DNA of 64,000 nucleotides from Pyxicephalus adspersus (GCF_032062135.1 NC_092861.1:124469907-124533906), one strand, 5' to 3'; shown: positions 35,301-48,650, counted from the first letter of the stretch. Notes: generated by a model from the sequence alone, not told the origin. Made by a program: numbers and translations.

Positions 35301-35559
35301 GGATTCTTTCTTTTGTTTTTCAAGCTCTTAGGATTTTCACCTAGTGGTCATACAGGGGAGAACACTTCCTGTCCTAAAGTAAGGACACTTACACATCCTC
35401 TGTAAGAAGGAGCAGTGTTGTCACCCTAGGACAAGCAATGTTGGTACTCCTATACCATCAGACGAGGAGTTTTATGCCCCTCTCCTATAAGTTAGCATTG
35501 TTTGCAGAAGACTCTGTGGACTACGGACAACCTGTAGAGGGTGAGGTATTCTGGGATCC
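32375..35559. other. Intron sequence without recognised elements
   Basis: No repeat family, RNA gene or exon-like frame with good splice sites was recognised. Confidence 0.5.
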
Positions 35560-35850
35560 TAAGGCTAGGTACACACATGCAATAGTTCTTGTCCGATAAT
35601 CAGCTCAGGAATCTTGTGTGTGTACAGTGCTCATTGTCCATCTGTCCATAAACGATCATAATGCAGGTGAAGGGAAGTGAGGGCAGTGGTGCTCCATTCT
35701 CCCCCTCCCCTCTCCAAGCAGAACCGTGCTGTATGCACAGTGCTCATCCATGCATCGTGCAGTCGCTAGTCGTTTAAAAGGATCGTGAAAGATCCTTTCC
35801 TACGACAATTATTGCACGGGTGTACATACCTAAACCTAATACCTAAGCCT
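35560..35850. mobile_element. GTACACAC MITE, short subfamily (copy 2)
   Basis: TAAGGCTAGGTACACACATG at the left, then TTGTCCGATAATCAGCTCAG, CCTCTCCAAGCAGAACCG and GGATCGTGAAAGATCCTTTC, and a right end GGGTGTACATACC followed by a duplicated CCTAA stretch. It is about 50 bp shorter than copy 1. Confidence 0.8.
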
Positions 35851-36780
35851 AAAACACTACCTGTGTCTGTACAGGGTCCTCATATTTCTTTCCTGCACTA
35901 ATGTTGGTATATGTCAGCAGACCATCAGTATAGCGGATAGTTTCCTGTGCCTCCCACGGTTCTGGACTCTTTTAGTCAGGTTTGGGGACTTGCACTGACC
36001 TCTGCCTTCATTCTTGTCTTTCCAGGATAGAGGATATGATATATCTGTACTTGTCCTGTTTACTTATCCATTCCACAAATTTTGGACCACTCCATTTTCC
36101 TTTGTGTTGTGAAAGAATTCCCTATGCCCTATAGATCCTGGTTTATAGCTGACATTAGGATGCTGAGACAGCAGTTATTTGTCCCGCCGTGACATAGCAG
36201 GTTGTGTTTTCTGCAGGAAGCCGTTTAGTCATCATCTATGCATACAAAACAGGTGTTCATGTTGTCAATCACTCGCTGTTTACTTATGGGAATTGCTTCC
36301 CAGCTACTACAGCACAAAGGAGCAAATGATGTAATTGACTTATATGAAAAAGGTCAATTGTCAGGTTGTTATGAAGTCTGCACCGTCATGCCATTTAGCA
36401 GATAATGCAATCATCATGTTGTTATGTCAGTATATAAGGAGTTCAGGCATATTTAAAAAAAATGGTATGTGAAATATTGAAAAATGAATCAATCATATAT
36501 TCCTGCTTTGCAGATGCCTGTATATTGTGTACTATACAGATATTCAGATATTTGGCATATCCTTGTGCATTTATTCCTATCCAACCAAAAGTAATGACTA
36601 AAGATAAATGGAGCAATGTTCACGTTTCATTGCCTTATCGGAATGGAAGTTGTAGATTTTGGCAGCCAAAATCATATAACTAAAATAAGCTTTTGGGGCA
36701 GTCATAACTACAAAATGTCTGGGGGACCCCTCTCCAGCACAAATCAATAGCTTTCTATGGGGCAAATGTAATAGAACACC

Positions 36781-36873
36781 ACCGTTCATGCATCGTGCAC
36801 TCCCTTGTCGTTGGAAAGGATCGTGAAAGATCCTTTCCAACGACAAAAATTGGCAGTGTGTACGCAGCTTTAG
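36781..36873. mobile_element. GTACACAC MITE, partial (one end only)
   Basis: GTTCATGCATCGTGCACTCC and GGATCGTGAAAGATCCTTTC are followed by the terminal CAGTGTGTACGCAGCTTTAG. The other half of the element is absent. Confidence 0.75.
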
Positions 36874-39691
36874 TTTCATTTTTATCTGTAACTTCCTATC
36901 CCAGCCACAGCTGTTCACTTCTTTTGCTGGGGCAGGAAGTGAGGTGAAATTTCCCCAGTGGGGTCACAGATAGTAGTGAAAGCTTGTCAGAAGTTATTCC
37001 TACCAATTCTATCCATATGGTGTTTGATTTTACTTTTGGCCTAATGCATCTACCCTATCATTTTTTGCTATGTGCAACCCAGAATTCTATAATGTTGGAC
37101 ACAAACTGGCAGTCAGGCATTCTTGGAACAATCCTAAGGCACAAGTTAGTATTTTTACAAGACATATGGTATGCAGATTCAAGGTAAACATCCTGGGTTT
37201 AATGGTAGGGTGATATTATTCATATATATATATAAAAGCATTTCGGAGTTGAAGTTTTAAGTAACTTCCAGTTCCAATCTGAGCCCTGTTAGTGCTCTAG
37301 ATGTGCAGGTTTGGGGCTTTAGGTTTAAGTGTATCAGCAACTTTTTAGTTTTGGATAAAGTGTGAAAATGTTATAACCCTTGTCTGCCTGTGTTTCTTCT
37401 TGTGATATTTACCCCTCTGTTTTTCCTGATGATCATTGTCAATGTTAGGGAAAACCAAAACTGTCATGAGAGCAAGTGGGAAGGGAAAAAATGTTAATGG
37501 AGTGATCTGTTTGTTTGACAACTCTCTAGGATAAAAATTTATTTTATTGCGTCAAGATGTCCTCTTGTTTCCTGTACATTTACTACAGGTTTGTGTTTAC
37601 TTTGGGTGCTCCAGTGTCCTACTATAACACAAAGGCATGTCCTTTATACATTTCAGGGGCAGGTTCCCTTGTAAGAATTACCCTCTGATAATCACATTTG
37701 CCATTGCTCCATCAGAGTCCTACGTAGGTAACCAATTGTGTTGAGTATGTCATTTCCTCCCAGGGTGCAATTCATTGATCCAGCCAATTGCCAGATTTGA
37801 TCCCTGTCATGTGACTAAAAGAGAAAGGGTGTTACCTGGCATAGGCTTCAAAACCACCTGACCTACCTGGTTTAAATGGAAGAACAAAGTGACTGAGAAA
37901 AAAGGGCAGGGCATCCGTGGCTTTTTACTCGAGATTGTGTCGCTTTTTATCAGCGAAGAGACAGGGCCTCATTACCTTAGAGTATATGGATGTGTAGACT
38001 TGTATGACCATAGTAGGTACTGTGGACCTAAGATCCTAAATCCATACCATAGAGCTTTACTCTAATACACTGAATATCCTGAGCTGATAATTGGATTTAT
38101 TTTATATATGGACTGAGTATTAGTAATGCTGGATTTTGTCATAGATGAAGATTTTGTACATATATGTTCTTACAGTTAGGTTGCCAAACATTTGTGTACT
38201 AAAATGTAATCAAAAACATGTTAGCAATCAGGGTAATTTAAAATATAATATTTACCATTTCACAAAATATTTATACTTTACTGAATACTGTAATACATGC
38301 GGTAGTATGCTATGATAATGTAATTTTTTTCTTTCTTGTATTAATGTCAAAGAATACATTTTCCATACTAATGCCTGTAGCCTGTAACCTCCCCAGCAGT
38401 GATCACTTGTATTTCTCCGTACCATTTTTTCATTATAATTTCTGGAATCCACGCTAATTATATAAAAAAAAAAATAGGAATAAACTTTGTATTTCTGCCA
38501 GTGGGGACCAATCAAGTTCTATCTTTCATTCTCCTAAATAAGAGATCTGATTGGTCTTTATGGCAACACGTTGCCTTTTGTCTGTTTTCTTTTCTCTGCA
38601 CATTGTAAATAGACAATAGGAAGGACAATTAACCATATTTTGTTGTGTGCTGAGATCGTATGTCTATTTCGGGAATCCTCAGTCATTTAGACAGCAGTTA
38701 CCTCCGGGAATAGCTGCACTTTGCAGGGAACCAAAAACATTAGCAAACGTTGTTCATATTGTGGTAGATAGTTATATTAAAGGGAAACTCTAGATGGGAT
38801 AAAATTCCAGTAAATGATAATAGTACCAGGCTGTGTGCTCTTGATGTTTTTTTTAGCTGATCTAGTTCTTACAGTAGGAATAAGGTTAGGAAACACTGAC
38901 AGTCTGTATACAGAGGGATGATTTTAAGAAAAATACACATTCTGATAGCTAGCTCAATGAGTGATCAAGCCCTTTGATGCTCTTTGTTGTTTTTTTTTTT
39001 TTATACAACTAGTATACAGAATATATTACTTTTGTTATTTAGTTCTATTGTATAAATCTCCTACCAGAAAGGCTTGATTCTTCTGAGAATGTTATAAAAG
39101 TACATACAATTGAGCCATGAGAAGACTGAACCATGTGACAGGGCAGCTTAGGGCCTGGAATTTGTCTAGCCATGCATAATGATAATTTTATAAAGAAGGT
39201 CCGTGTTGTTGACACGGTTGACTATGAATTGATTTTTGTTTTATATTTTCATTGACATTATTACATTTCGGGAATTCTCATACTTTGAAAGGAATTGCCT
39301 GAAGACACTTTGTTTGTTTGCTGCTTTTTTGGCTTAATGAGAAAGCATTTTAACCCCTGTTTTCTCTTTATGGCAATATGATATGGTAAACTTCTCTAAT
39401 AAACCCCTGTAGTCACTTATCTACTCTTGACTTCTAACTTTAAAGGTGTGCACAAAGCTCTCCCATGGCCTGACATTTTCCCACTGCTTTATCTAGGTTC
39501 AGGGTCTTATGCCACTTTAACTGGGCATCTTGGAGTGACATTATTTCATCCTGGTACCCAAAACCCTGAGTGCCCATGCACAATTCAATAAGCAGTGCAA
39601 AATATTGGAGAGAATAATTATTACAAAAGGGATAGAAGACATAGTAGGTCTCCTCTTTAATAAAATAGGTCCCCGTTCACAATGTTTTATC
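36874..39691. other. Intron sequence without recognised elements
   Basis: An AT microsatellite is at 37221. An isolated TTAAAGGGAAACTCTAG at about 38776 resembles a family B/C terminus, but no partner end was found. Confidence 0.45.
37221..37234. repeat. AT microsatellite
   Basis: A short ATATATATATATA run in the EHBP1 intron. Confidence 0.85.
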
Positions 39692-40201
39692 ATGAAGTGG
39701 AACTAAATCTAATTATAAGTAAAACTGCAGAATGGACAAGCTGTGTCCCTTCCACATTTAAACAAGCTTACCAGGTTTTGCACCATTTACCAAAAGCTCC
39801 TTTCCTCACTTCTTCTCTGATACCGAGATCTTCACAGAGGGCCTGATTTATTAAAGCTCTCCAAGGCTGGAGAGAACACACTTTCATCAGTAAAGATGGG
39901 TGATCCTGCAAACCTTGAATAGATTTATTCAAAGTCATTAGCTTGTTGCTAGCAAATGTTTTAAAACCTGGGCCAGATCCATTCCAGGTTTGCTGGATCA
40001 CCCAGCTTCACTGATGAAAGTGTATCCTCTCCAGCCTTGGCCCAATGTCTTCTTCTGGATTCTCTATCCTTATCTTGATTGGCCAGGCTGGAATGAGGTA
40101 ACTCCCATGCACATGCATTCATACATGGCTGCTGGGAACATACACTGAGCATGCACAGCTAAACGTACATTATACATTGTACACGTACATTTCTGCTTTA
40201 A
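39692..40201. mobile_element. TTAA-type MITE, family C (copy 5), host of a nested MITE
   Basis: GAAGTGGAACTAAATCTAAT at the left and CATTTCTGCTTTAA at the right frame the region. ACATACACTGAGCATGCACA is family C interior. A palindromic MITE occupies 39839-40044, so this copy is the older of the two. Confidence 0.7.
39839..40044. mobile_element. Palindromic 220-bp MITE (copy 3), nested
   Basis: GGGCCTGATTTATTAAAGCT on the left. The right arm GTTTGCTGGATCACCCAGC...CCAGCCTTGGCCC lacks the final AGAGCTTTAATAAATCAG. It sits inside a TTAA-ended MITE spanning 39692-40201. Confidence 0.88.
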
Positions 40202-40503
40202 TTGGTAAAGGGTTATCTGTTATCAGAATTTTTCAGTTTTGGATAGAGTGGGGAAAGCTAATGGCATCATTTAGGCCAGGAAAACTGGTAATACTTAACA
40301 TCACAATCTACTTAGATTCACTATGAAGAAGGCTTTTGTCAACCCCCCCTTATTCATTGGGGTAAATGCACTCCAAGGCTGAAAAAGATAGCATATTTGC
40401 GTCAGAGTTATGAAAAGCATTACCATATTAGGCAATTGGGGTAATAATTTTTTCATTAATAATAGAATAAATATGTTCATATAAGCATTTGCATAGTGGT
40501 CTC

Positions 40504-40828
40504 TTAGGCTATGTAATACACACGTGCAATTGTTATCGTCTGATAATCGGCTCAGGGCAGATATCAGACGAAAATCTGGCGTGTGTACAGCGCCCGTCGA
40601 ACGACTGTCCTGGCGGATCCATAGACGATGGACGACGAACGATCCTAATGGAAGTGAAGAGGAGAGAGCGCAGCAGAGTGCCGCTCCGTCGTTCTCCCCT
40701 TACCCATAGAGCAGAATGATGCTGTATGTACAGCACTTGTTCATGCAGCATGCAGTGGTTAGTCGTTGGAAAGGATCGTGAAAGATCCCTTCCAACAACA
40801 ATTATTGCACGTGTGTACCCAGCCTTAG
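40504..40828. mobile_element. GTACACAC MITE, short subfamily (copy 3)
   Basis: Left end TTAGGCTATGTAATACACAC, right end CACGTGTGTACCCAGCCTTA. If the element proper runs from GGCTA to AGCC, both sides carry TTA as a possible 3-bp target duplication, as in PIF/Harbinger. Internal landmarks match copy 1. Confidence 0.85.
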
Positions 40829-43800
40829 TCTTTCCCATGTAAAATCTCCCACATCTACATGAAATCATTAACACTACCTCACAAGTAGTACAATCCACTG
40901 AATGCTTAGCACAGAAATTTGAACCATCCAGGAGATATTCCAACTGATGTTCAGGGATCCATTTACATTGGTTGCAAGAATTACATTTAAAGGTACCTAA
41001 ATATTTGGCTCTAGAGTGGGGGAAGGTGTGTGCAGCTCTTTGTTGTCCCTTTGGGAAGATTTTAACTTACTTCAAGAAAGTGACAGAAAATCTTTGAGAT
41101 GGACACAGATCAAAACGCTTTTTAGTAGAGTAAGGGAAAACTAAAACCCCTATTGGCTTTCTTTTAAAAAGGCATTTTTACTTTCCTAAAGCCCTAGTCA
41201 CATGAATCATCAGCACAGTCTGCTGTCTTTGTACATCCTGTTTGGGTTCTTTCTCTGGTATCCATTGCCTGCTTAATATGGACATTTCTTATTGGCTGTC
41301 TTTGATGAGTTGCTTTTCTATATGGGCCAGAAGATCAGCTGGGGATGCACAAGGACCCGCCAATGCAATCACTATAACAAGGAAGGATCAGAGATTTTTT
41401 TTCCTCCGCCCAACATGAAAGCAGCACTGTCAAGGGACCTGAATGGCAGATTAAGGTGATTATACCTTTACTTGTTTGATCCTGTGGAACGGGTTAAACA
41501 GTAATGGGAGGAAGGGATGGCATTTTTTTCCACCAGAGATTGGCTTTATGGAGCATTTAATGCCATAAAACTTTTATTGAGTTGTAAATAGTGCATGGGG
41601 AGCGATTTGCCCTGCTGGAAACATTCACTCTCTGTATTTGTCCTGGTGACCTGGAACTAAAGAAATGAAAAAAGAATCCAAAGTTTTGAGTTGCTCCCAG
41701 AACAGGAATACAGGAGAAATCTAATTTGATAGTTTAGGTAGGTCCTCATATTACATAATTTTGGTAAAAGTAAAGTTTATTGTATAGAAGTTGTATGATG
41801 AGCAAGAACAGATTTCCTCTCCCTTTTTGGATACAGTGAAAGGAAATTTCTTAAATGGAACACACGTGGCAAATGAACCCTTTATTTATACTTATAATAA
41901 CATTTCCAAACATGTTTCAAATTTTTTTCCAAAGACGACCCAAATTGTATGCCAGTATTCAATGTAAAAGGAACCTGATCAGTGAAAGATGATTTCTGAT
42001 TAGCTGTTGAAATTCTGCACTTTGCAAGTTACTCTGCATACTTGAAGCCTGTGTGCTTTTACAGTTTACACGTGTCTTTGGAATTTCCATATGGGTTGCA
42101 AATAGAGGAAACTTTGTTTTTATATAATATGTAGGTTGTGCCTTTGTTTTGCATTTTCTGCTCACAAAGTTGTTTCCATCCCTGGAGAACTCCCACATGC
42201 GTCGGTTAAGTACACAAAATAGATCAGATATGATTTGTCCCCGGAAATTATGTTAAGTTTGTAATTCAATAAGTTCCATTGCAAGCACTTGTGGTTCAAT
42301 CCTGCATAACGTAGGCAGTATAAATTCCTTGTGATTTGTGCATTTGTTTCTTAGATCTGAGCCCTAATTTGGAGAGAAATGAAAACCACTATAACACAGC
42401 CTGATAACCTTACATGATTCTTGCCCAAAGAATGTCCTGTACTAAGGTAAAATGATATTTGCTGTATACAGGGATTCTATCTTGGCTTGATTGAATTAAA
42501 ATGTTTGCAGATTCAGAAAGCTTAAAAAACTGAAAATGTGACTTCAAACACCTGTATAAGGAAACGTTTTGTTCTGTGTTAGCTGAAACTGCATGCTGTT
42601 ATGGACACCCAACTAAGTATGGACTACGTAATATAAGGTTGTGTGTCGCTGCTTTGAATAATTTGTGGGTGAATGTTTATTTGCAGCCATTGAGCTCTGT
42701 AAACATCAGCCCTTTTACTGGGGATGTAGCACTGTCTATTGGCTGCTAACAATGTCCATCTGGGTTCCCCAAGGGGAGAAAGTGCTTTAATGTCATGAGA
42801 GTGTAGCCAAGAGACTGGTAACTAACCGAGAGAAGTGCTCACCAGTCCACACCACAAGAAAAGGCATTGCACATCATTTTACCAGATTCAAGTTTTATTT
42901 TAAAACCTTTTCTTCTCAACTTGGGGCTTAGATATTATAAAAAGTAGTAAGAAAATGTGCACAAAACCACTATACTTTTCTTTAAAAACTCGGAAACAAT
43001 GACAACATTTTTTTTTTTTAATTGAAATGTTATTTCATTAACTCTGTTCTGCTGTTCAGTCTCAGCTGAAACTTACGTAAATGTAATCTATCACAGCCAA
43101 GACATGATCATGGGCTTCAATATTAAAATGTGTGCTGTAGCATAAAACGTTCTCTTGTGATAATTAAAATTTTAGATTGGTCCGTACAGTTGAACATTTG
43201 AGTTGGCAACTGTGATTAGTGCGTTTTAAATGTCTAGTTGAAACTTAGAAAACAAAGGACCATTTAAAGACGCCCCGTAAACACCCTATGGACAGCAAGT
43301 TAGGCATGTCCTGTATATGCACTCACACACTAAGAAGTCAGGCTGGCTTTATAATTTAATTGCACTTTGCTGTTCTGCTATAAACAGAACATATATTTTG
43401 AATATCCTGTGACACTTTTAGTAGTGTTGAAGACTGTGCATGCTAGAGCAATGCCGATGTGCCCTAGCCCATGATGGTTAACCATGGTCTGTGGGAAGCA
43501 TTGTGTGGTAGACCATAAAAAGTAGCCCAGTTCATTGGCTTGCAAATAAGTTTATCTGCTGTTTTTAACTCGCTGGGCATGGGGAGTTGATGGGTTCTTT
43601 TTAAAGTAAAAATTGGCTCCAAAATAAGAGTTGAAAAAAAGAGTTACAGTGACTAAACATCTTAAGTATCTGAAAAATACTGGAGCGAGTGCTCTGAACT
43701 CCTAAACCAGTTACCCAGTTGGGGTTGAGTGTTGGGCGTCCCATTTCTATACCCACTGCCACTGTTTACAGCCAAATGATGGTGAAGAAAAGTTTGCTTG

Positions 43801-45432
43801 TTTTAGGCTTTCTTATCTATAACATCCGGAGGGTAAACTGCAATCACTATAAAATGGAAAACAATGACCTATAAAGTTCTGCTTAAAAGAAGTAATGTTT
43901 AGGTTGCACTGTTATAGAGGATTTCCTGTGCACGGTATTATGACATCTAAAAACTCTCTGACCTCTTTGGAAGGTCAAAAGTTATTCAAATTGAATTTAT
44001 TCCTACCCCTTTCAATTTCCTATATTGCTCCTTGCATGGGGTCAAACAAAATAAAGAGGTAAGTGTTTTTCGATTTGAATGTTAAACACACAGGACATGT
44101 AATTGGTCTTTTCAGCAGTTATCCCATTTCTTGTCCTTTAATATTACATCATGCTTTGACCCTTTTATCCAGGTGCACCACCCGGCATTTTTTAGTAACC
44201 ACCCGGGTGTTTTTGGATGGTTACTGAAGGTCACAATACAGGGGCTGCCACCCACCTACAATTTCTTCCCACCCTGATACTTGTTTATTTGCATGAACAG
44301 TACTAGTACACAAAGATTGCAAGATTATTTTTGCAAGTGTACTAATACAGCTATAGTCCAAATTATGGATAACATAACAAGTGTTAGAACCCTGTCAGGA
44401 TTTTTACTCCTGTGTTGCAGTTCTTCTAACAACAACGCAGGTTCCATTACAGGATATGAGAAATAAGGCTGTGATATCCAACTTTAGGGACAGGGAAGGA
44501 AATGAGGCATGAAAGTAGGAGTCTATAAAGGAGAATGGGAACTCTGTAACTTGTAACATTTTTTTCTCAAACAGTTTAGTTTGTTCTACACGCCCCTACT
44601 AATATATACATTTCATAGTATTTTACATAAGGTAAGTGTAGAAGGGTACATGGGTATTCCCCACTTTCTAGTATTCTAGTATCCATAGTATTGGGAAATG
44701 GTTCAGAATAGAAAGTGTGATGTTTAAAAGGAAAAAGCACAAAGAAAATGTATAATCTTGTTTTCCCAGCAGCACCCTCTGCTCAACTATACTATATAAA
44801 CATAGGAAGTAGTTGTCACACCTGTGTATATATGATCATGGCGGGGTAGTACATTGTCTACACAACATGGTTTTCCCTCATAAGAAAGTGGAACCTTTAC
44901 CAGCAGTATGTCTGTGATTCTTCTACAGACACAGCATCCTCCCAGTTCACAGAATAATTATTCCAGACACATCTCTTTTCTAGTACATAAATATTTCAGC
45001 TCTTCTAGAAATTGTTCTGCTTCAAACTACATTAAACACAAATGCTGTTCTACATTTTCTTACAGTTCTAAAGATAACCTGTTTTTGTGTAGTTGAATTC
45101 ACTTGCCTTTTATTGAGCAGAAGGAGTTAAAAATGTTGAACTTTTATTTCTTAAACATATTCATGCCATCAGGTTCCTGATCAATTCTAAATCTTTGGTC
45201 CTAGTTTGGGGACTCTTGCTTTCTACATTGTAGCAACACTTGTGCAAAAGCTGTTTCCTAGTTGCTTGTGATTGTAAAGGCATAAAATGTATTAATTCAT
45301 GCACAATGGATGCCTTGCTTGTTCTCAGTCATGGTCTGCAGTAACAGTGCAGCCTGCAGACAAGCTGAATCTAAGCAGAGCAATGTTTACACTGGCCTGG
45401 GCTTGGGATGGCAGCTCAGAGATCAGTAAAAG
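40829..45432. other. Intron sequence without recognised elements
   Basis: About 4.6 kb with almost no recognised repeats. A short imperfect foldback of CACCCGG/CCGGGTG with repeated GGTTACTGAA-type sequence lies at 44170-44235. Confidence 0.45.
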
Positions 45433-45715
45433 TAAAGCTACGTTCAATGGTTCTCGCCCGATAATCGGCTCAGGGCTGATATCGGACAAGAATCTAGCGG
45501 ATACACGTACAATGGACGACAATCGATTCTAATGCAAGGGATGGGGGAGAGCGTGCAGCAGGGTGCCGCTCCATCATTCTCCCCCTTATCCTCTCCATAG
45601 AGCAGAACGATGCTGTATGTACAGCACTCGTTCATGCATCGCGCAGTCCTTAGTCATTGGAAAGGATCGTGAAAGATCCTTTCCAACAATTATAATTGCA
45701 CATGTGTATGCGGCT
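45433..45715. mobile_element. GTACACAC MITE, short subfamily (copy 4)
   Basis: TAAAGCTACGTTCAATGGTT at the left, GATAATCGGCTCAGGGC and GGATCGTGAAAGATCCTTTC inside, and CACATGTGTATGCGGCTAG at the right, which runs straight into the next MITE at 45711. Confidence 0.8.
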
Positions 45716-46092
45716 AGGTACACACATGCAATAGTTGTTAGAAAAGTAACAATTAATGACCGATCAACAATTATGCAGGATTCTGTACATGCTGAAGCGA
45801 TAAGATTGTTCAAATATAATCCACCAATAATGTACACACACTAGAAACGATTGTTTGAATGATGCGGCAAATGACGTGTACTGCAGAACAATCCGCGATC
45901 ACTAAACGACTGTACACACAATAGATAGTGAAAGATCATCTCCCAATCAGATCCGCCGGGACAATCGTTCATTTCCAGCGACATTCCTCGTTCATTGGCG
46001 TCATTATGCACTTTTTTGTTAACGATTAACGGACAATCACTCGTTAGTCGTTCGTTTCCAGCGATAATTATTGCACGTGTGTACGTAGCCTA
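45711..46092. mobile_element. GTACACAC MITE, long subfamily (copy A)
   Basis: It starts GGCTAGGTACACACATGCAA and ends CACGTGTGTACGTAGCCTAA. The interior (TGTACACACAATAGATAG, TTCGTTTCCAGCGATAATTA, GGACAATCGTTCATTTCC) differs from the short subfamily but resembles 61318-61746. It shares its left end with the MITE to its left. Confidence 0.8.
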
Positions 46093-47388
46093 AGACATGA
46101 TATATTTATCTTTTCCAAAGATCTTTTTTTGTGTTTTAAATGTATAGCTATTCTTTTATTATCATGGTGGATGTTTTATTTTAGGGATAAATGGTTAGGT
46201 AAGAACTTCCCTAGGTGTTGGTATTGCAAGAATAATATGTTTATGCTGTTCCTCTGCAATATGTTAGTTATGAGGAACTAGTGTGTTGTTTAGATCTGCC
46301 CTTTCTCCTTTTATCTGAAATAACCTGGAGTTGTAAATAAAAGGGGAACCTAGATAGAGGTAGTTTTTTTCCATAAAAGCCATAACTGATTTGGCTTTCC
46401 TACTGGGTCATTCTTACTAGTCTATTTATCTGCCTTCATTGTACAATACAAGGTATAGTGGGAAGCAATTCTTTCATAAAAGCACATTCTCTAATAAAAG
46501 TCTGCCATACTGCATGCATGTTATGATGTATTCCCCCGCTGGTCCTATTTGAGGAGGTTGAACGTGATGCTTTTAGAACACAGTGCAGTGCATTTTCAAA
46601 TGTTTTGTTCCAGCGTACACTGCTACAGGTATTGGAGTGAGCCCACATTTAGTACTATTGGCCCAATATGATGGATGGCTTTACCTATTAATCATTTAGG
46701 TCTATAAAATAGGAGAAGCTTATATTACATTTTATATCATTTGTTTTTTATATTTTATTTAAAAAAATGCACCTTTCAATTGCAATGCTTTAGCAATGCT
46801 TAGCAAACATTGCTATCTATATAAATGTGTAAAATCACAGGATAAAATTTGTATTGTTTTACTGCTATTTGTGGAGCAACGTTTTGCTCTCTGTACAGAA
46901 CATTGAATAAAAGGATACAAGAATGGCTGCAGCCTATACCTTTACATCAGTTATTCATACCGGCCATCCCTGTCATACTTATTGGTTGTGGAGACCATCA
47001 TGAGTCTGACTTGTTGTCCTGCATTGGTTATGTACTATATGTGTACTATATGTGAAGCATGGTCAATCATTAGAGGCAATCCTGAAGTCTGTTCAAACTG
47101 CAAAACGCCTTGATTTTTCATTTCTGCCGATATTCAATGCGTTTTGATTTTTAAATATTTCTCTTGAGTGACTTTGTAAATATGAGAAATTTTGTAAATA
47201 TGTCAAAGTCGTCAGTCTGCACGTTTTGCATATACGCATAATTTATTGTTTTATAAAAAATATATTTGTAAATAACTGTATTTGCATTTTTTGTCCTATT
47301 TGTAGTTCTATATGTGGAATTTTTATGTAATTGATGTCCTTGAGTATCCCTCTGTTTTTCAAACCATTTTCTGGTGAATTTATAGATT
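46093..47388. other. Intron sequence without recognised elements
   Basis: AT-rich, with no supported feature. Confidence 0.5.
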
Positions 47389-47480
47389 ACCCCTCCTGTC
47401 ACTGTCTGTCATTTGCAACCCCTATTTATTGTACAGCGCTGCGTAATATGTTGGAGCTTTATAAATCCTATTTAATAATA
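47389..47480 (+). mobile_element. L2-type 3' tail
   Basis: CTGTCTGTCATTTGCAACCC followed by TATTTATTGTACAGCGCTGC and GGAGCTTTATAAATCC, then a short AATAATA tail. It is a 5'-truncated copy inside the EHBP1 intron. Confidence 0.85.
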
Positions 47481-48423
47481 CTCAAACTATACTTTCACAT
47501 TCAATCCTACTCCCCTGGAACACATGCAGTGATTTTCAAAGTCCATAGTCGTGTCACCAACTAGAGGCTCTCAATCTAATGTGCTATAATAAAAAAGTAA
47601 AACTGCTGTGGTGAAAAAGGAGTTAATCAGTGCAAGAGCTGAAATAGTTAATGGATGTTCATATTTTTAGGTCAAGGGAATGCATCCCAGGCATCCTGAA
47701 GATTAATTGGTAAGGTAGCCAGAAAAAAAGCAACAGGGAAGAAAAATAAACATGTTTAGAAAGTATCAAAGGGATTATGAGCAAATGTTTTGATCAGCTA
47801 ATTATTTTGTAAGTTATCATCTGCATCTGATTGTATGATTCATGTGCTTGCTTTCCTCTCTGTAATAGGCTGCAAATATTTATCTCTGCATTCTTCTCCG
47901 GGCATGCCCTCTTCTACAGTATGTGATGTTCTTTTTTTCCCCTCTCCCTTTCTCATGTTTATACATTGTCATGTGTCTGAAACTTCCTCAGCAAATATTT
48001 TCAGGCAGGAAAGGGTGTGTGTTGTAAAGATATTTTGGCACTCTGCCCCCAGGGTCACACACAGAGGAAACAGGTGATCTCAGTTCAGGGTCTCAGCCAA
48101 AATATAAGATGCTTGAGCGTCCCTTTCATGATGTGAAATGAAACTTTACTTACGCCTTGTTTGGTATTTTTGTTGTTGCCGCAATTACTTTTTGCTTTGT
48201 TATACTGTCTCTTGTTCTTTTTGTGGTTGATAAACCCGCATGTAAATATCATGACTATTTTATACTTTTTATAGATTAGATGTTAGGATTGTGAAATCTA
48301 ATGAAGATCTATTAAAGACAATGACAATCTATTATTGACTGACATGTTGACCGAATGGTGATCGGTAATGCATGTTCTTTTGTCAACTAAACAGTTTAAA
48401 TGCAGCAACTGCATTGAGCTGTA
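47481..48423. other. Intron sequence without recognised elements
   Basis: No supported feature between the L2 tail and the palindromic MITE. Confidence 0.5.
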
Positions 48424-48650
48424 CAGCTCTTCAAGGCTGGAGAAGATACACTTTCATCAGTGAAGCTGGGTAATCCAGCAAACCTGGAATAGATTTCTTA
48501 AAAGTCATTTGCTATTTGTCAGCAAATGTTTTCATTCTTGGACCAGATCCATTCCAGTTTTGCTGGATCACCCAGCTTCACTGGATAACCCAGCTTCACT
48601 GATGAAAGTGTATTCTATCCAGCCTTGGAGAGCTTTAATAAATCAGGCCC
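48424..48650. mobile_element. Palindromic 220-bp MITE (copy 4) with internal duplication
   Basis: The left end is worn (AGCTCTTCAAGGCTGGAG); the right end GAGCTTTAATAAATCAGGCC is intact. Within the right arm the segment around CACCCAGCTTCACTGGATAA is duplicated once, adding about 18 bp. Confidence 0.85.

Noticed and set aside
40533..40943. 136-codon frame on - strand
   Set aside because: Largely antisense to a MITE; the tail resembling CGRFYMGKT is only weakly suggestive of other retroelement proteins and too short to call.
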